Assembly: GCA_035507035.1 (NCBI GenBank)
Contig: DATJOJ010000035.1
Coordinates: 1-64,000, forward strand
DNA: 64,000 bases
Direction: 5' to 3'
Origin: DATJOJ01 sp035507035
GTDB lineage: Bacteria > Acidobacteriota > Terriglobia > Terriglobales > Acidobacteriaceae
The notes beneath the pieces were generated by a model that worked only from the letters and a program-made list of their open reading frames with translations, was not told the DNA's origin and did no database searches. Numbering within the stretch: position 1 is the first letter of the stretch; each line of letters opens with the position of its first letter. This document shows positions 16,227 to 24,274 of the stretch, piece by piece. Made by a program: the position numbers and the translations under genes.

Positions 16227-18752
16227 TTAGGGCAACTGGTTCAGATAGCAGGCACCGTTCAGGTTTTGCGCCGGGGGTGATGGCGGAGTCATCCACGGCG
16301 GATTGGTGAAGTCAAAGAACTCCTGTGACATGTCGATTTGTGCTGCATCGCGGTTGGTGAGTGGTGACAAGTTGAAACGCTCTTCGATCAGCTTCAAAAT
16401 CGCGGTATTGTCGGCTACGAGATGTGAAACATAATTCTTTTTCGTGTATGGCGATATCACCATCATCGGCACGCGATAGCCGGTGTAGGTAAAGTCGCAG
16501 AGCGGTCCGGTTTTTACGGTACAGACATCCCCCGGCTTTAAATCAACGGGCTTGATCCCATCCGGACTGACGGCCGGTTGCGGCGAGACGTGATCGTAGG
16601 CGCCGCCAAATTCGTCGAAAGTGAAAATGAACGCGGAATCCTTCCAATACGAGCTCGTCATGAGCCCGTTGATGAGTGAGGAAACGTAGTTGGCTCCGCG
16701 CTGCATATCGTTTGGCGTTGAATCATTCTCAGAAGGATGCTCATCGTAGCCAGCGTCCGCAGCCGGTTCGAATAGCGCCACCTGCGGGAGAGTGCCTTGT
16801 TGCAAGTCGGTGAAATATTGCGAAACCGGGGCGATGTTATTCGGATACTGCGTGGGAATTGTTATCCCCCATTGAAAATTCTGAATGTAGCTTAGCGTTA
16901 GTAGGCATGTCGGATCATATGGCGGTCCGGTGCAAGGGCTGTTTTCCGTATCAACATAAATCTTCCAACTGATGTTCGCGGCCTGGAGCTCTTGAAAGAT
17001 GGTCGTCGCCGTCAAAAGCTTCATATCGTTTTGGTCGGTGCCGACGGGATACACATATCCCTGAGAGGTCGCGGCAACAAGATACTCGCGGTTGGGCGAG
17101 GTTCGCGTCATCATCGGCATAAACCAGCGATCCGACGTGGCAAAGTTGCTCGCCATGAAGTAGTAGTAGTTGAGGTCGCCGCCATCGTAGTAACCCATGG
17201 CACGGATGCCGTTTGCGTCGTTGAAGCCCTCATATCTGGCAAATGCCCCCGCAGCCCAGACGAACCCGTTTAGCGCAGCAGGGTCGTTCCCCTCTGGGTC
17301 GTGAAAATCCCAATCGAAATGGCTCGCGTCCCACAGAGGATCGATGTTTTCGATGCATTGTGTAATGAAGTGGAACGAAGTAACTGGATTGTCCGGATCG
17401 TACGCGCACCCGTCCGGCGGAGGATTGGAGGGATTGCATCCCGGGTTTGTCGGCGGAGGACCCTGATAAGGAGGCTGCACTCCCGGCCCTTGCAGTGGAT
17501 TGAACTGAGGCAATCCGTCGAATGATTGATCAGGATAGCCATTCTGCGCCCAGTACTCTCGCAATGCGCCGAAATAAGAGTCGAAGGAGCGATTTTCCTG
17601 AGCAATGAAGATGATGTGATTGATGGCACTGAGATTTTGTGGATTGTTGAAGGTTGCGGTGACTTGCTGGCTCGAATTCATCGTCACGGTGCAGGTAGCA
17701 TTGGTGCCGCTGCATCCACCTCCGGACCAGCCCGCAAACTGCGAATTGCCGCTAGGACTTTCCGTCAATGTCACTTGAGTGCCAGTGGGAAAGTTCGCGC
17801 CACACGTCGGAGCGCAACTGATTCCGCCAGGAATACTTGTGACCATACCCGATCCGGTTCCCGCCAAGGTTACCGTTAGCAGAGGCTCGGACGAATTAAA
17901 CGTGGCCATAACGGTCATGTTCGTATTCAGAGTTACGGTGCAGGTTGACTGGGTACCGGTGCAGTTTCCCGACCATCCGGCAAACTGAGCGTTCGCCCCA
18001 GGCGTTTCCGTCAGCGTCACCTGAGTTCCAAAGCTGAAGCTGTGGCTGCAGTTCGTGTCGCAATTAATGCCAGGAGGATTGCTGGAAACTGAGCCAGCCC
18101 CGGTTCCGGCAAAATTCACCGTCAAGAGTGGAAGAGCCAGGGTTGGATTAAAGGTTGCCGTGACTTGCTCACTGTCGTTGATGGTAGTGGTGCAAGTAGA
18201 ATCCGTACCCGTGCAGCCACCGCCCGACCATCCTGCGAAAGTGGAATTCGCACCGGGAGTTTCGCTGAGCGTGACCGGCGTATCGGGATCGAAGCTGCCG
18301 CTGCAAATCTTGCCACAATTAATTTGACCTGGATTGCTCGTGACGGCGCCTGTGCCCGTGCCGGCCAGGCTTATGCTAAGCACTGGCGAGGTACTGAATT
18401 TGGCCGTCACAGAAGTGTTCTGCGACAGCGTCAGCTTACAGGAACCCGTACCGCTGCAACTGCCCGACCATCCCGCGAAGTAATAATTCTGCATCGGTGA
18501 AGCGGTGAGAGTGACCTGTGTGCCGTCGGAAAAGTCTGCGCTACAGGTTGAGCCGCAAGTGATGCCGGGAGGTGTGCTGCTGATGCTCCCTTGTCCTCCG
18601 CTGGGCAAAACCGTGAGTTGCACCGAGCCGCCGGAGTTGGAGCCACCGCCGGAAGACGAACCACTGGTGCTTCCCCCTCCGCACCCAGTGAGGACAAGAA
18701 ATAATAATGAGCTTAGACAACAGATAAGACCACGGTGGCAAGTTCTCGCCAT
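16227..18752 (-). CDS. Lipoprotein with InlB B-type repeats and PLC-like phosphoesterase domain
   Basis: 841-residue lipoprotein: signal peptide ending LTGC, a Ser/Gly linker, then four repeats of about 80-90 residues. Each has GxGxVxSxPxGIxCxxxCxxxFxxGTxVTLTxxP and ends FAGWSGxCxGT (divergent InlB B-repeat/bacterial repeat type). From about residue 378 a phosphoesterase domain of the phospholipase C/acid phosphatase superfamily (PF04185) follows, with HIIFIAQENRSFDSYFG, FTFDEFGGAYDHVSPQP and YRVPMMVISPYTK. Substrates of this superfamily include phospholipids and phosphomonoesters. Which applies here is unknown. The paired cysteines in each repeat suggest disulphide-locked surface spacers. 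Confidence 0.88.
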   Translation of the reverse strand: MARTCHRGLICCLSSLLFLVLTGCGGGSTSGSSSGGGSNSGGSVQLTVLPSGGQGSISSTPPGITCGSTCSADFSDGTQVTLTASPMQNYYFAGWSGSCSGTGSCKLTLSQNTSVTAKFSTSPVLSISLAGTGTGAVTSNPGQINCGKICSGSFDPDTPVTLSETPGANSTFAGWSGGGCTGTDSTCTTTINDSEQVTATFNPTLALPLLTVNFAGTGAGSVSSNPPGINCDTNCSHSFSFGTQVTLTETPGANAQFAGWSGNCTGTQSTCTVTLNTNMTVMATFNSSEPLLTVTLAGTGSGMVTSIPGGISCAPTCGANFPTGTQVTLTESPSGNSQFAGWSGGGCSGTNATCTVTMNSSQQVTATFNNPQNLSAINHIIFIAQENRSFDSYFGALREYWAQNGYPDQSFDGLPQFNPLQGPGVQPPYQGPPPTNPGCNPSNPPPDGCAYDPDNPVTSFHFITQCIENIDPLWDASHFDWDFHDPEGNDPAALNGFVWAAGAFARYEGFNDANGIRAMGYYDGGDLNYYYFMASNFATSDRWFMPMMTRTSPNREYLVAATSQGYVYPVGTDQNDMKLLTATTIFQELQAANISWKIYVDTENSPCTGPPYDPTCLLTLSYIQNFQWGITIPTQYPNNIAPVSQYFTDLQQGTLPQVALFEPAADAGYDEHPSENDSTPNDMQRGANYVSSLINGLMTSSYWKDSAFIFTFDEFGGAYDHVSPQPAVSPDGIKPVDLKPGDVCTVKTGPLCDFTYTGYRVPMMVISPYTKKNYVSHLVADNTAILKLIEERFNLSPLTNRDAAQIDMSQEFFDFTNPPWMTPPSPPAQNLNGACYLNQLP

Positions 18753-18895
18753 GGCGTGCCTCCCCGTTCTTTTGGCGGATTATGGATGGCCAGAGCTGAC
18801 CCAGGGTTGCCCGCGGCCCAACCCTCAAAGAGGTGAAGTTGGACCGCAAACGCCACTAACGATTTCTGAAACCGAAGGTTACAAGCGATCCAGCC

Positions 18896-19870
18896 TTACC
18901 AGTAGGTGAAGTTCAACCGGTCGAGCCAAATGGAGTAGGAGTTCTGGGCATAGTCACCGTCCTGCTGATAATTAATGGTAATGCCGTTCCAGTTGGTCGA
19001 TCCCGGATCTTCCTCGTAATTGAGAGTTGCGGTTTGCCCGTTCAGAGTGATGCTCTGAAAGAGCAGTTTGTCGTCGGAGGTGCGCTGCACCTGAATGGTG
19101 ACGTGGTTCCAATCGTTCTCTTTGGGATTGCAGGCGGCGCTGCTCGGCTGCCAGTGTGCGCCGCCATCGGTCGAGATGTCCCACCAGTTGGCGCCATTGG
19201 CGATGCGGCACTGATGTCCCCAGACGAACGACTTCCCGTCCACAAACTGATTAATGTCGAATTCCAGCGCTTGTGCGTTGGTCAGATTTGTACCGTAAAA
19301 ATAAACGTCGTAGGTGAAGTTGTGGGTCGCTTGGTTCAGCGAATTATTCGGATCGGGCAGGTTCTGGGTTGAACCTTGACCGATCAGATGATTGATCCAA
19401 ATTACATCGGAGTAGGCTTCGTCACCGCCGATCGAGTATTGAGTCGAATTCCCGCTCGTCGACGGCGAACTCTGATTCTGCTGCATCGACCAGTTGAGAT
19501 TGGATCCGCTGGGCGAGCAAGAATTGCAAAGCGAGTAAGTCGGTGGAAGTTCGCCAAAACTCTGCCAGCCGCTTTGCTGGTGCAGGTTCGCCATGGTTGT
19601 GCCTTGGGTGCCCGAACCGCCCGATCCTCCGCTGCCGCCTGAACCGCCAGAAGGATTGCTGCTGGAACCGCCTGACGGCGTGCCATTCGTGCTCCCTGAC
19701 GAACCGTTCGGAGCGTTGGTCGTTCCACCGGATGAATTATTGCCGGAAGCTGGAGACGTGGACGGAGAATTTGAAGTCGATTGAGACGTAGTCGACGGGC
19801 TGCCGCAGTTCAGTTGAAAGAAGGAAAATAAGAATGCCGCAAACAGAACAAAAGGCCTGCACTTATACAT
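18896..19870 (-). CDS. Secreted Ser/Gly-linker protein with jelly-roll-like C-terminal domain
   Basis: 324 residues with a signal peptide ending QLNC, an imperfect lipobox. A low-complexity linker of Ser, Thr, Gly, Asn and Pro follows (about 24-90, with GGSGGSGGSGGSG). The globular C-terminal domain (about 92-324) is rich in aromatic and Asn residues, for example WINHLIGQ, FTYDVYFYGTN, WWDISTDGGAHWQ and IWLDRLNFTYW. That composition suggests a concanavalin-like carbohydrate-binding fold, but I recognise no family. Similar linkers in the neighbouring phosphoesterase suggest a shared surface-display habit. Confidence 0.65.
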   Translation of the reverse strand: MYKCRPFVLFAAFLFSFFQLNCGSPSTTSQSTSNSPSTSPASGNNSSGGTTNAPNGSSGSTNGTPSGGSSSNPSGGSGGSGGSGGSGTQGTTMANLHQQSGWQSFGELPPTYSLCNSCSPSGSNLNWSMQQNQSSPSTSGNSTQYSIGGDEAYSDVIWINHLIGQGSTQNLPDPNNSLNQATHNFTYDVYFYGTNLTNAQALEFDINQFVDGKSFVWGHQCRIANGANWWDISTDGGAHWQPSSAACNPKENDWNHVTIQVQRTSDDKLLFQSITLNGQTATLNYEEDPGSTNWNGITINYQQDGDYAQNSYSIWLDRLNFTYW

Positions 19871-20343
19871 CGTGGGGACTCCTAGGATTATTCCAGGGGT
19901 GGAATGAATTAATTGGGTGATTTACCTGAATTTTGCCGGAATATACGGCTTTTGGCTAGGTCTGAGAAGGGCAACTTTGGAGCTGCCGCTGAATCCCGAG
20001 CGAGATTGAAGGATATCGAACAGTGCCTCGATTCCCAGGATCCGGGTCCTATTCCGGATGACTGGCTGTTTTGCTGCCCCGCCGACGAAGATTATGAAGG
20101 TCATCCGTGCTGATGTGGCACCCGGTCAGATGAAGCGGTGAGTAAAGCAACTCTCATGCGTGACCGGCGGAAGGATGAAGCAATCGCGATTGGCCCGGCG
20201 CATTGACGCCACGTTGATCGAGATCATGATTGACTGTGCGATCCACTCTCATCCTCCCGCGTCGGTTTCGATTTCTGTGATTTGGAACCGCCAGCGCGAA
20301 CTCGCAACGAGGCGGCCTAACGGCTTCTTTCTGGTTGGGAATG
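19871..20343. other. Intergenic region, no confident gene
   Basis: 473 bases between two minus-strand genes. A plus-strand frame at 19913-20113 (66 codons, ending DEDYEGHPC) has no ribosome binding site or recognisable family, so it is not called. No repeat or terminator stands out. Confidence 0.4.
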
Positions 20344-20865
20344 TCAGGCAGCAGTCTGCTTTACCATTGGCTGCACTTCCCGCAGGACTCCAGTGTCCAC
20401 GTCGAAGATGAAACCGCGCACGGGGACGTCTTTTGCGATCCAGGGATGCGATCGGACTCTCTTGATCTGCTCCCGGGTATTTTCCTCGGGGTCTTTATAG
20501 GAGAAGAAGCGCATGGGAGCGGGCGAAGCATCTCCGGTAGAAGCGCTGAGCTTCGCGTTCAGTTCCTCATCTGTGAACGTCGTGAACCCGCAGCCGGTGT
20601 GGTTGAGAAGCAGGATTTCTGTAGTTCCGAGCACCCGAGTCGAGACGACCAGCTCGCTGAGAACATCTTCTGTTACCGCGGGTCCGCCGGTGCGGATAAC
20701 GTCGAGATCGGCGTGCGTCAGACCCAAAATTCCAGGGAGGTCGGAGAGACGAGGATCCATACAGGTTACAACTGCGAGTTTGGGAGCGGGACGCTTCCCC
20801 ATGGTTGGATTGTAGTTTTTCGCGTAGTTGCGGTTTGCTTCTAGCGCTTTATCGATGAGACTCAT
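20344..20865 (-). CDS. Beta-class carbonic anhydrase
   Basis: 173-residue zinc enzyme interconverting CO2 and bicarbonate. Zinc ligands and the catalytic dyad are visible: Cys35-Asp37-Arg39 (TCMDPRL) and His89-Cys92 (NHTGCG). The short form with DVIRTGGPAVTEDVLSELVVST matches the small bacterial beta-CA clade. The start at 20865 is fixed by AGGAGG six bases upstream. A longer in-frame extension to 20979 is rejected because it crosses the promoter. It is transcribed from a promoter carrying the dyad shared with the efflux, sigma factor and DJ-1 genes, which suggests a stress-linked role in pH or CO2 balance. Confidence 0.92.
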   Translation of the reverse strand: MSLIDKALEANRNYAKNYNPTMGKRPAPKLAVVTCMDPRLSDLPGILGLTHADLDVIRTGGPAVTEDVLSELVVSTRVLGTTEILLLNHTGCGFTTFTDEELNAKLSASTGDASPAPMRFFSYKDPEENTREQIKRVRSHPWIAKDVPVRGFIFDVDTGVLREVQPMVKQTAA

Positions 20866-20878
20866 GACTTTCCTCCTG

Positions 20879-20910
20879 ACGGGCGAACGGTGCGGCTGAG
20901 CCCGTTTTTT
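20879..20910. terminator. GC-rich hairpin with T-tract, in the carbonic anhydrase leader
   Basis: ACGGGC and GCCCGT arms separated by 15 bases, followed on the plus strand by a run of six T. Read on the plus strand it is terminator-like, yet no plus-strand gene ends here. On the minus strand it is a hairpin just upstream of the carbonic anhydrase ribosome binding site. Confidence 0.4.
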
Positions 20911-20950
20911 CCAGCTTCGCTTTTCCGACCGAGTCGGCTGCGATGGAGCG

Positions 20951-21006
20951 ATTACACGCGATACGCATCGGCGAATCAATTGGACGATGGTATCGGCGAT
21001 ACGTTC
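20951..21006 (-). promoter_or_regulatory. Promoter and operator dyad of the carbonic anhydrase gene (site A)
   Basis: On the minus strand TTGATT (20979-20974), a 17-base spacer and TGTAAT (20956-20951) form a good sigma-70 promoter about 86 bases before the start codon. A dyad with core CGATGGTATCG and CGATACGTTCG is centred at 20996, exactly 17 bases before the -35. The gene-sense half-site CCGATACCATCGTCCAATTG is repeated base for base before the DJ-1/PfpI gene. Confidence 0.72.
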
Positions 21007-21055
21007 GAATTGAGGCCCACGGCATAAAGTACGCGCGACCCTGCGCTGTGCGACA

Positions 21056-22531
21056 TCATTGATGTTGCTGCTGCGATTGGAGCGCTGTCGCTGGGGCTTG
21101 ATTCCTCAGAAGATTTCCGGTGGCGAATTCAAGGTTCACTGCTTCCAAAAATAATTCCGATCGAGCGGAGACGCTGGAGAGTCGAGCTTGAGCCAATTGC
21201 TTCTCCGCGGTAACGACGTCGACCAGATTCTTGACTCCGTATTTGTATGCATCGAGGGATGACGAGTAAGAGGCATTGGCCGACTCAAGAAGCGCTACTG
21301 CGGCATCGTGTTTTCGCAACGCAGTCCGGAATGCGATGTAAGCGGTCCAGACCTCGCGTGTGGACTCATCATGTATCGTCGTAAGTTCATCGGCTGCTTC
21401 CCTGCGTTTCGATTCGGCAATCAACACTTCGTTTTTGCGCGCACCACCATCAAAAATGCGCCACCGGATAGTAAGTGCGGCGGACCAGGTAGGTTCGCTC
21501 GCGGAACCGAGCACGCCGTAATCTGCGGTGGGCCAGACGGACGTCTGGGCAACCGAACCAGAGAGAACAATTTGTGGCTTGTATTCTGCCTTGGCCGCAC
21601 GAATACGAGCCTCGGCGGAGCGGATTCGCAGAGTCTGCGCCATGAGATCGGGGCGGTCCTTAATCGCGCGGTCAATCAACGCGTCGATGGACATGGTGAG
21701 TTTCTCGGGCAGCGGCGCGCTTCTCTGGCTGTCAATCACGATGTTGGGAGAGGGGTCAGCTCCGACCGTTTCAGTCAGCGTGACGCGCGCAATTTTTTCG
21801 TCCCCATCTGCCGATTCCTCGTCGAACGCCGCCTGTGCCGTTTCGGCGCGGGCGTTAAGAACATCCGGGAGAGTTGCAAGCCCATTGTTCAGTCTGTTTT
21901 CGGCCGCGTCTTGGGTGGTTTGTGCAGTTCGCAGGATATCTTGAGCAGCCTGCAACCTTTCCTGTGCGGTCACTAGCTGGTAATACGCACTGGCGACGCG
22001 AAACGCCAGCGCTTGATTCACCTGAATGACGTCTGCCCCCGCGGCGAACTTTTCCTGTTTCGCGAAGTCCACATTCGCCCCGCGTTTCCCAAAGTCAAAG
22101 ATAAGGTATTGGAGTGTGACTTCAGGCTTGACGACGGGCAACTCGACCATGACGTAACCGCGGGGAGCCAGCGGCTCCGGGAACGGATTGATTAATCTCT
22201 CGTCGCCGAGGACTGCCAGACCTTCTAGTTCGGGGTAATAAGCGCTTTTCGCTAACCCGAGTTCACGTGCTTTCTGCTTTGCGCGTTCCCAGACCGATCG
22301 CGTGGCGGGATTGTGATGCTCGGCAACATCGATCAACTCGGCCAAAGTGTAGGGATGAGTCGGATCGAGAATCGCTGTTCCTTCGCCGGGAGTTTCGCGA
22401 GCGGCGCAATCGGCGACAACTGCCGGAGAAGAAACCTTGCCGGCACATTGCCCCAAAACTCGCGTCGCTGAGAAGACGAGGAGCAGCGAGCAGAACAGAA
22501 TCTGCAGCTCAGGTTTGCCGCGTTCTTGCAT
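21056..22531 (-). CDS. TolC-family outer membrane efflux protein
   Basis: 491-residue outer membrane channel component. A signal peptide (about 1-27) is followed by two repeated OEP halves with long helices, for example PATRSVWERAKQKARELGLAKSAYYPEL, AYYQLVTAQERLQAAQDILRTAQTTQ and YSSSLDAYKYGVKNLVDVVTAEKQLAQARL. This is the usual OEP length and Ala/Gln/Glu pattern. It is divergent from the YtcA-HlyD-FUSC genes and shares their operator, so it is probably the third component of that tripartite pump, equivalent to MdtP in E. coli. Its own promoter (TTATTT, 17 bases, TCTAAT) faces it. Confidence 0.92.
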   Translation of the reverse strand: MQERGKPELQILFCSLLLVFSATRVLGQCAGKVSSPAVVADCAARETPGEGTAILDPTHPYTLAELIDVAEHHNPATRSVWERAKQKARELGLAKSAYYPELEGLAVLGDERLINPFPEPLAPRGYVMVELPVVKPEVTLQYLIFDFGKRGANVDFAKQEKFAAGADVIQVNQALAFRVASAYYQLVTAQERLQAAQDILRTAQTTQDAAENRLNNGLATLPDVLNARAETAQAAFDEESADGDEKIARVTLTETVGADPSPNIVIDSQRSAPLPEKLTMSIDALIDRAIKDRPDLMAQTLRIRSAEARIRAAKAEYKPQIVLSGSVAQTSVWPTADYGVLGSASEPTWSAALTIRWRIFDGGARKNEVLIAESKRREAADELTTIHDESTREVWTAYIAFRTALRKHDAAVALLESANASYSSSLDAYKYGVKNLVDVVTAEKQLAQARLSSVSARSELFLEAVNLEFATGNLLRNQAPATALQSQQQHQ

Positions 22532-22596
22532 CCTCTGGGGTTCACCTATGGCGACAGTCAGATTATGCGATGCGAGAGTCGACCGCAGCCGAACGC

Positions 22597-22625
22597 ATTA
22601 GACCAGAAGCTTCGACGCGAAATAA
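22597..22625 (-). promoter_or_regulatory. Promoter of the TolC-type gene (site B, leftward)
   Basis: Minus-strand -35 TTATTT (22625-22620), spacer of 17, -10 TCTAAT (22602-22597). The -35 begins 17 bases from the centre of the 35-base palindrome, mirroring the rightward promoter. Confidence 0.65.
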
Positions 22626-22659
22626 TTAGACGAAGGTATTGCCAATACCTTCGTCTAAT
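22625..22659. promoter_or_regulatory. Perfect 35-base palindrome between divergent efflux promoters (site B)
   Basis: Arms TTAGACGAAGGTATTG and CAATACCTTCGTCTAA around a single C at 22642, extended by one more A/T pair to 17-base arms. It lies symmetrically between two divergent promoters, each with its -35 starting 17 bases from the centre. It is the best copy of a dyad found at four places in the window and almost certainly binds a dimeric regulator. Confidence 0.85.
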
Positions 22660-22687
22660 AGATTCGGCCTTCATTTTGTGGCGTAAT
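22659..22687 (+). promoter_or_regulatory. Promoter of the ytcA-HlyD-FUSC operon (site B, rightward)
   Basis: -35 TAGATT (22659-22664), 17-base spacer, -10 CGTAAT (22682-22687), giving a leader of about 20 bases before the YtcA start codon. Confidence 0.65.
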
Positions 22688-22713
22688 TACCTGCCGAGGG
22701 AAAGCGGCAGACG

Positions 22714-23016
22714 ATGGAGCTCAAATCGACGGCGCGGAATCGACGCCAAAAGGCCACACGTCACTGCCTCGCCGGGTTGTCTTTGGCGGCGTCGTTGGTA
22801 TCGATCGGTTGCTCTCACGCACCTGAATATAGCATCTTCGGATCTTTTTTCCCGGCTTGGATCTTCTGCGCCGTTGGCGGTCTGCTGCTAATGGTGGGTG
22901 TACGCGCCCTGATCGCTCGCACCGCCATTGCTGAACACCTCGCCGCACCTGTGCTTCTGTATCTGAGCATGGCCATCTTCTTCACGTGCATGTTGTGGGT
23001 CCTGTTTTACAGCTAG
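22714..23016 (+). CDS. ytcA: YtcA-family small lipoprotein
   Basis: 100-residue protein with an N-terminal basic stretch, a lipoprotein signal ending SIGC (Cys33) and two membrane segments (about 46-68 and 78-98). The APEYSIFGSFFPAWIFCAVGGLLLMVGVRAL stretch is the hallmark of the YtcA family, which accompanies HlyD/FUSC pumps such as E. coli MdtNOP. Its exact role is unknown. It may stabilise the inner membrane part of the pump. It is the first gene of the rightward operon, ending ten bases before the HlyD ATG. Confidence 0.82.
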   Translation: MELKSTARNRRQKATRHCLAGLSLAASLVSIGCSHAPEYSIFGSFFPAWIFCAVGGLLLMVGVRALIARTAIAEHLAAPVLLYLSMAIFFTCMLWVLFYS

Positions 23017-23025
23017 GTCAAAGTG

Positions 23026-24273
23026 ATGCCGAATCCAGCAGCGGGCCAACCGGAGCAAGATGATCGCATCGCAAAACTTCAGTTGTACGGCCGCGTTTTC
23101 ACCCCTGCGATGGTTCTGCTGGCGGTGGTTGGTTTGCTTTCCGTCTACTGGGTCACAACCCGGCATCCTCAGACGGATGATGCCGAAATCTTTGCCAACT
23201 ACATCGGAATTGCCCCCGTTGTCGAAGGCCCCATCCTGCACCTGAACGTCGCCGACAATCAGCGCGTGAAGCAGGGTGACCTACTTTTCGAAATCGATGA
23301 TCGACCATATAAATATGCTCTCGACCACGCGGTGTCGGACCAGGCGGCGCTCGAAGGGCAGATCGTCGACGAACAGCGGCGCATTGAAGCCGAAGTGCAT
23401 GCCGTCACCGCCTCCGGCGCGGCAACCCGCAGCGCCAGCGCCAACGTCGACAAAGCGCAAGCCTCAGTCCGTGAGGCGGAGGCTGACGTCGCCCACTCTG
23501 AGGCTGCGCTGGATCGAGCCAGGGCCGAGTCGGCGTACGCGGAAAATAACCTCCATCGTGTCGAGCCTCTGCTCGCAAAGCAGTACGTTACGGTTGACCA
23601 GGTGGACCAGGCACGCACGACAGAGCGGGCCAGCGCGCAGTCGGTGCACGAAGCCGAATCGCAACTGGCCCTCAATCGAGCCCACCTCAACACCATGCTG
23701 GCCGCCCTGGCGCAGGCCAAGGCCTCGGCCGAGCAAAGCACGGCACAGCTTCATCAATCGCAAGCGAGCGTACTCACCCTCGATCCCCTCGTGGCTCAAC
23801 GGCAAGGAAGGGCCGCCGCCATCGCCACCGCGCAATACAACTATGACCAGTGCCGCGTTTACGCTCCATTCGACGCGCGTGTCACCAACCTTGTCATTTC
23901 TCAGGGCGCATATGCTCACATCGGACAGGAGATTTTTACGCTGATCGATACTCGCGTCTGGTGGGTGCTGGCAAATTTTCGCGAGACGCAGTTGAAACAT
24001 GTGCAGCCGGGGATGACGGCAGACGTGTACGTTATGTCCGATCCGAATTTGCGATTTACCGGCATCGTGGAGAGCACGGGCTACGGCGTCACACCCGATC
24101 CTTCGTTCTGGGGCCGGATCACGCCCGGCCTTCCCGACGTACAACGCACTTTGAGCTGGGTTCACCTGGCTAGCCGCTACCCCGTGCGCATTCGGATCGA
24201 ATCACCATCGGATGTCATTCGTCTGGGCGAATCTGCGGTCGTGGTGATCCGCGGATACAAACGGAAGCCTTGA
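23026..24273 (+). CDS. HlyD/EmrA-type membrane fusion protein (MdtN-like)
   Basis: 415-residue periplasmic adaptor with one N-terminal membrane segment (about 22-43). The biotinyl-lipoyl halves IVEGPILHLNVADNQRVKQGDLLFEIDDRPY and VYAPFDARVTNLVISQGAYAHIGQEIF flank a long coiled-coil hairpin (about 95-270) rich in Ala, Gln and Glu. A beta-barrel region follows (LANFRETQLKHVQPGMTADVYV). This is the EmrA/MdtN architecture. The ATG at 23026 is used. A GTG one codon earlier is possible. It is followed one base later by the FUSC gene, so they are co-translated. It bridges the FUSC protein and the TolC-type channel. Confidence 0.92.
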   Translation: MPNPAAGQPEQDDRIAKLQLYGRVFTPAMVLLAVVGLLSVYWVTTRHPQTDDAEIFANYIGIAPVVEGPILHLNVADNQRVKQGDLLFEIDDRPYKYALDHAVSDQAALEGQIVDEQRRIEAEVHAVTASGAATRSASANVDKAQASVREAEADVAHSEAALDRARAESAYAENNLHRVEPLLAKQYVTVDQVDQARTTERASAQSVHEAESQLALNRAHLNTMLAALAQAKASAEQSTAQLHQSQASVLTLDPLVAQRQGRAAAIATAQYNYDQCRVYAPFDARVTNLVISQGAYAHIGQEIFTLIDTRVWWVLANFRETQLKHVQPGMTADVYVMSDPNLRFTGIVESTGYGVTPDPSFWGRITPGLPDVQRTLSWVHLASRYPVRIRIESPSDVIRLGESAVVVIRGYKRKP

Positions 24274-24274
24274 T

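Noticed and set aside
19913..20113. 66-codon plus-strand frame as a gene
   Set aside because: No ribosome binding site, no recognisable domain, and it overlaps a similar-sized frame on the other strand.
23259..24165. Minus-strand open frames opposite the HlyD gene
   Set aside because: They mirror the Ala/Gln-rich coiled coil and match no family.
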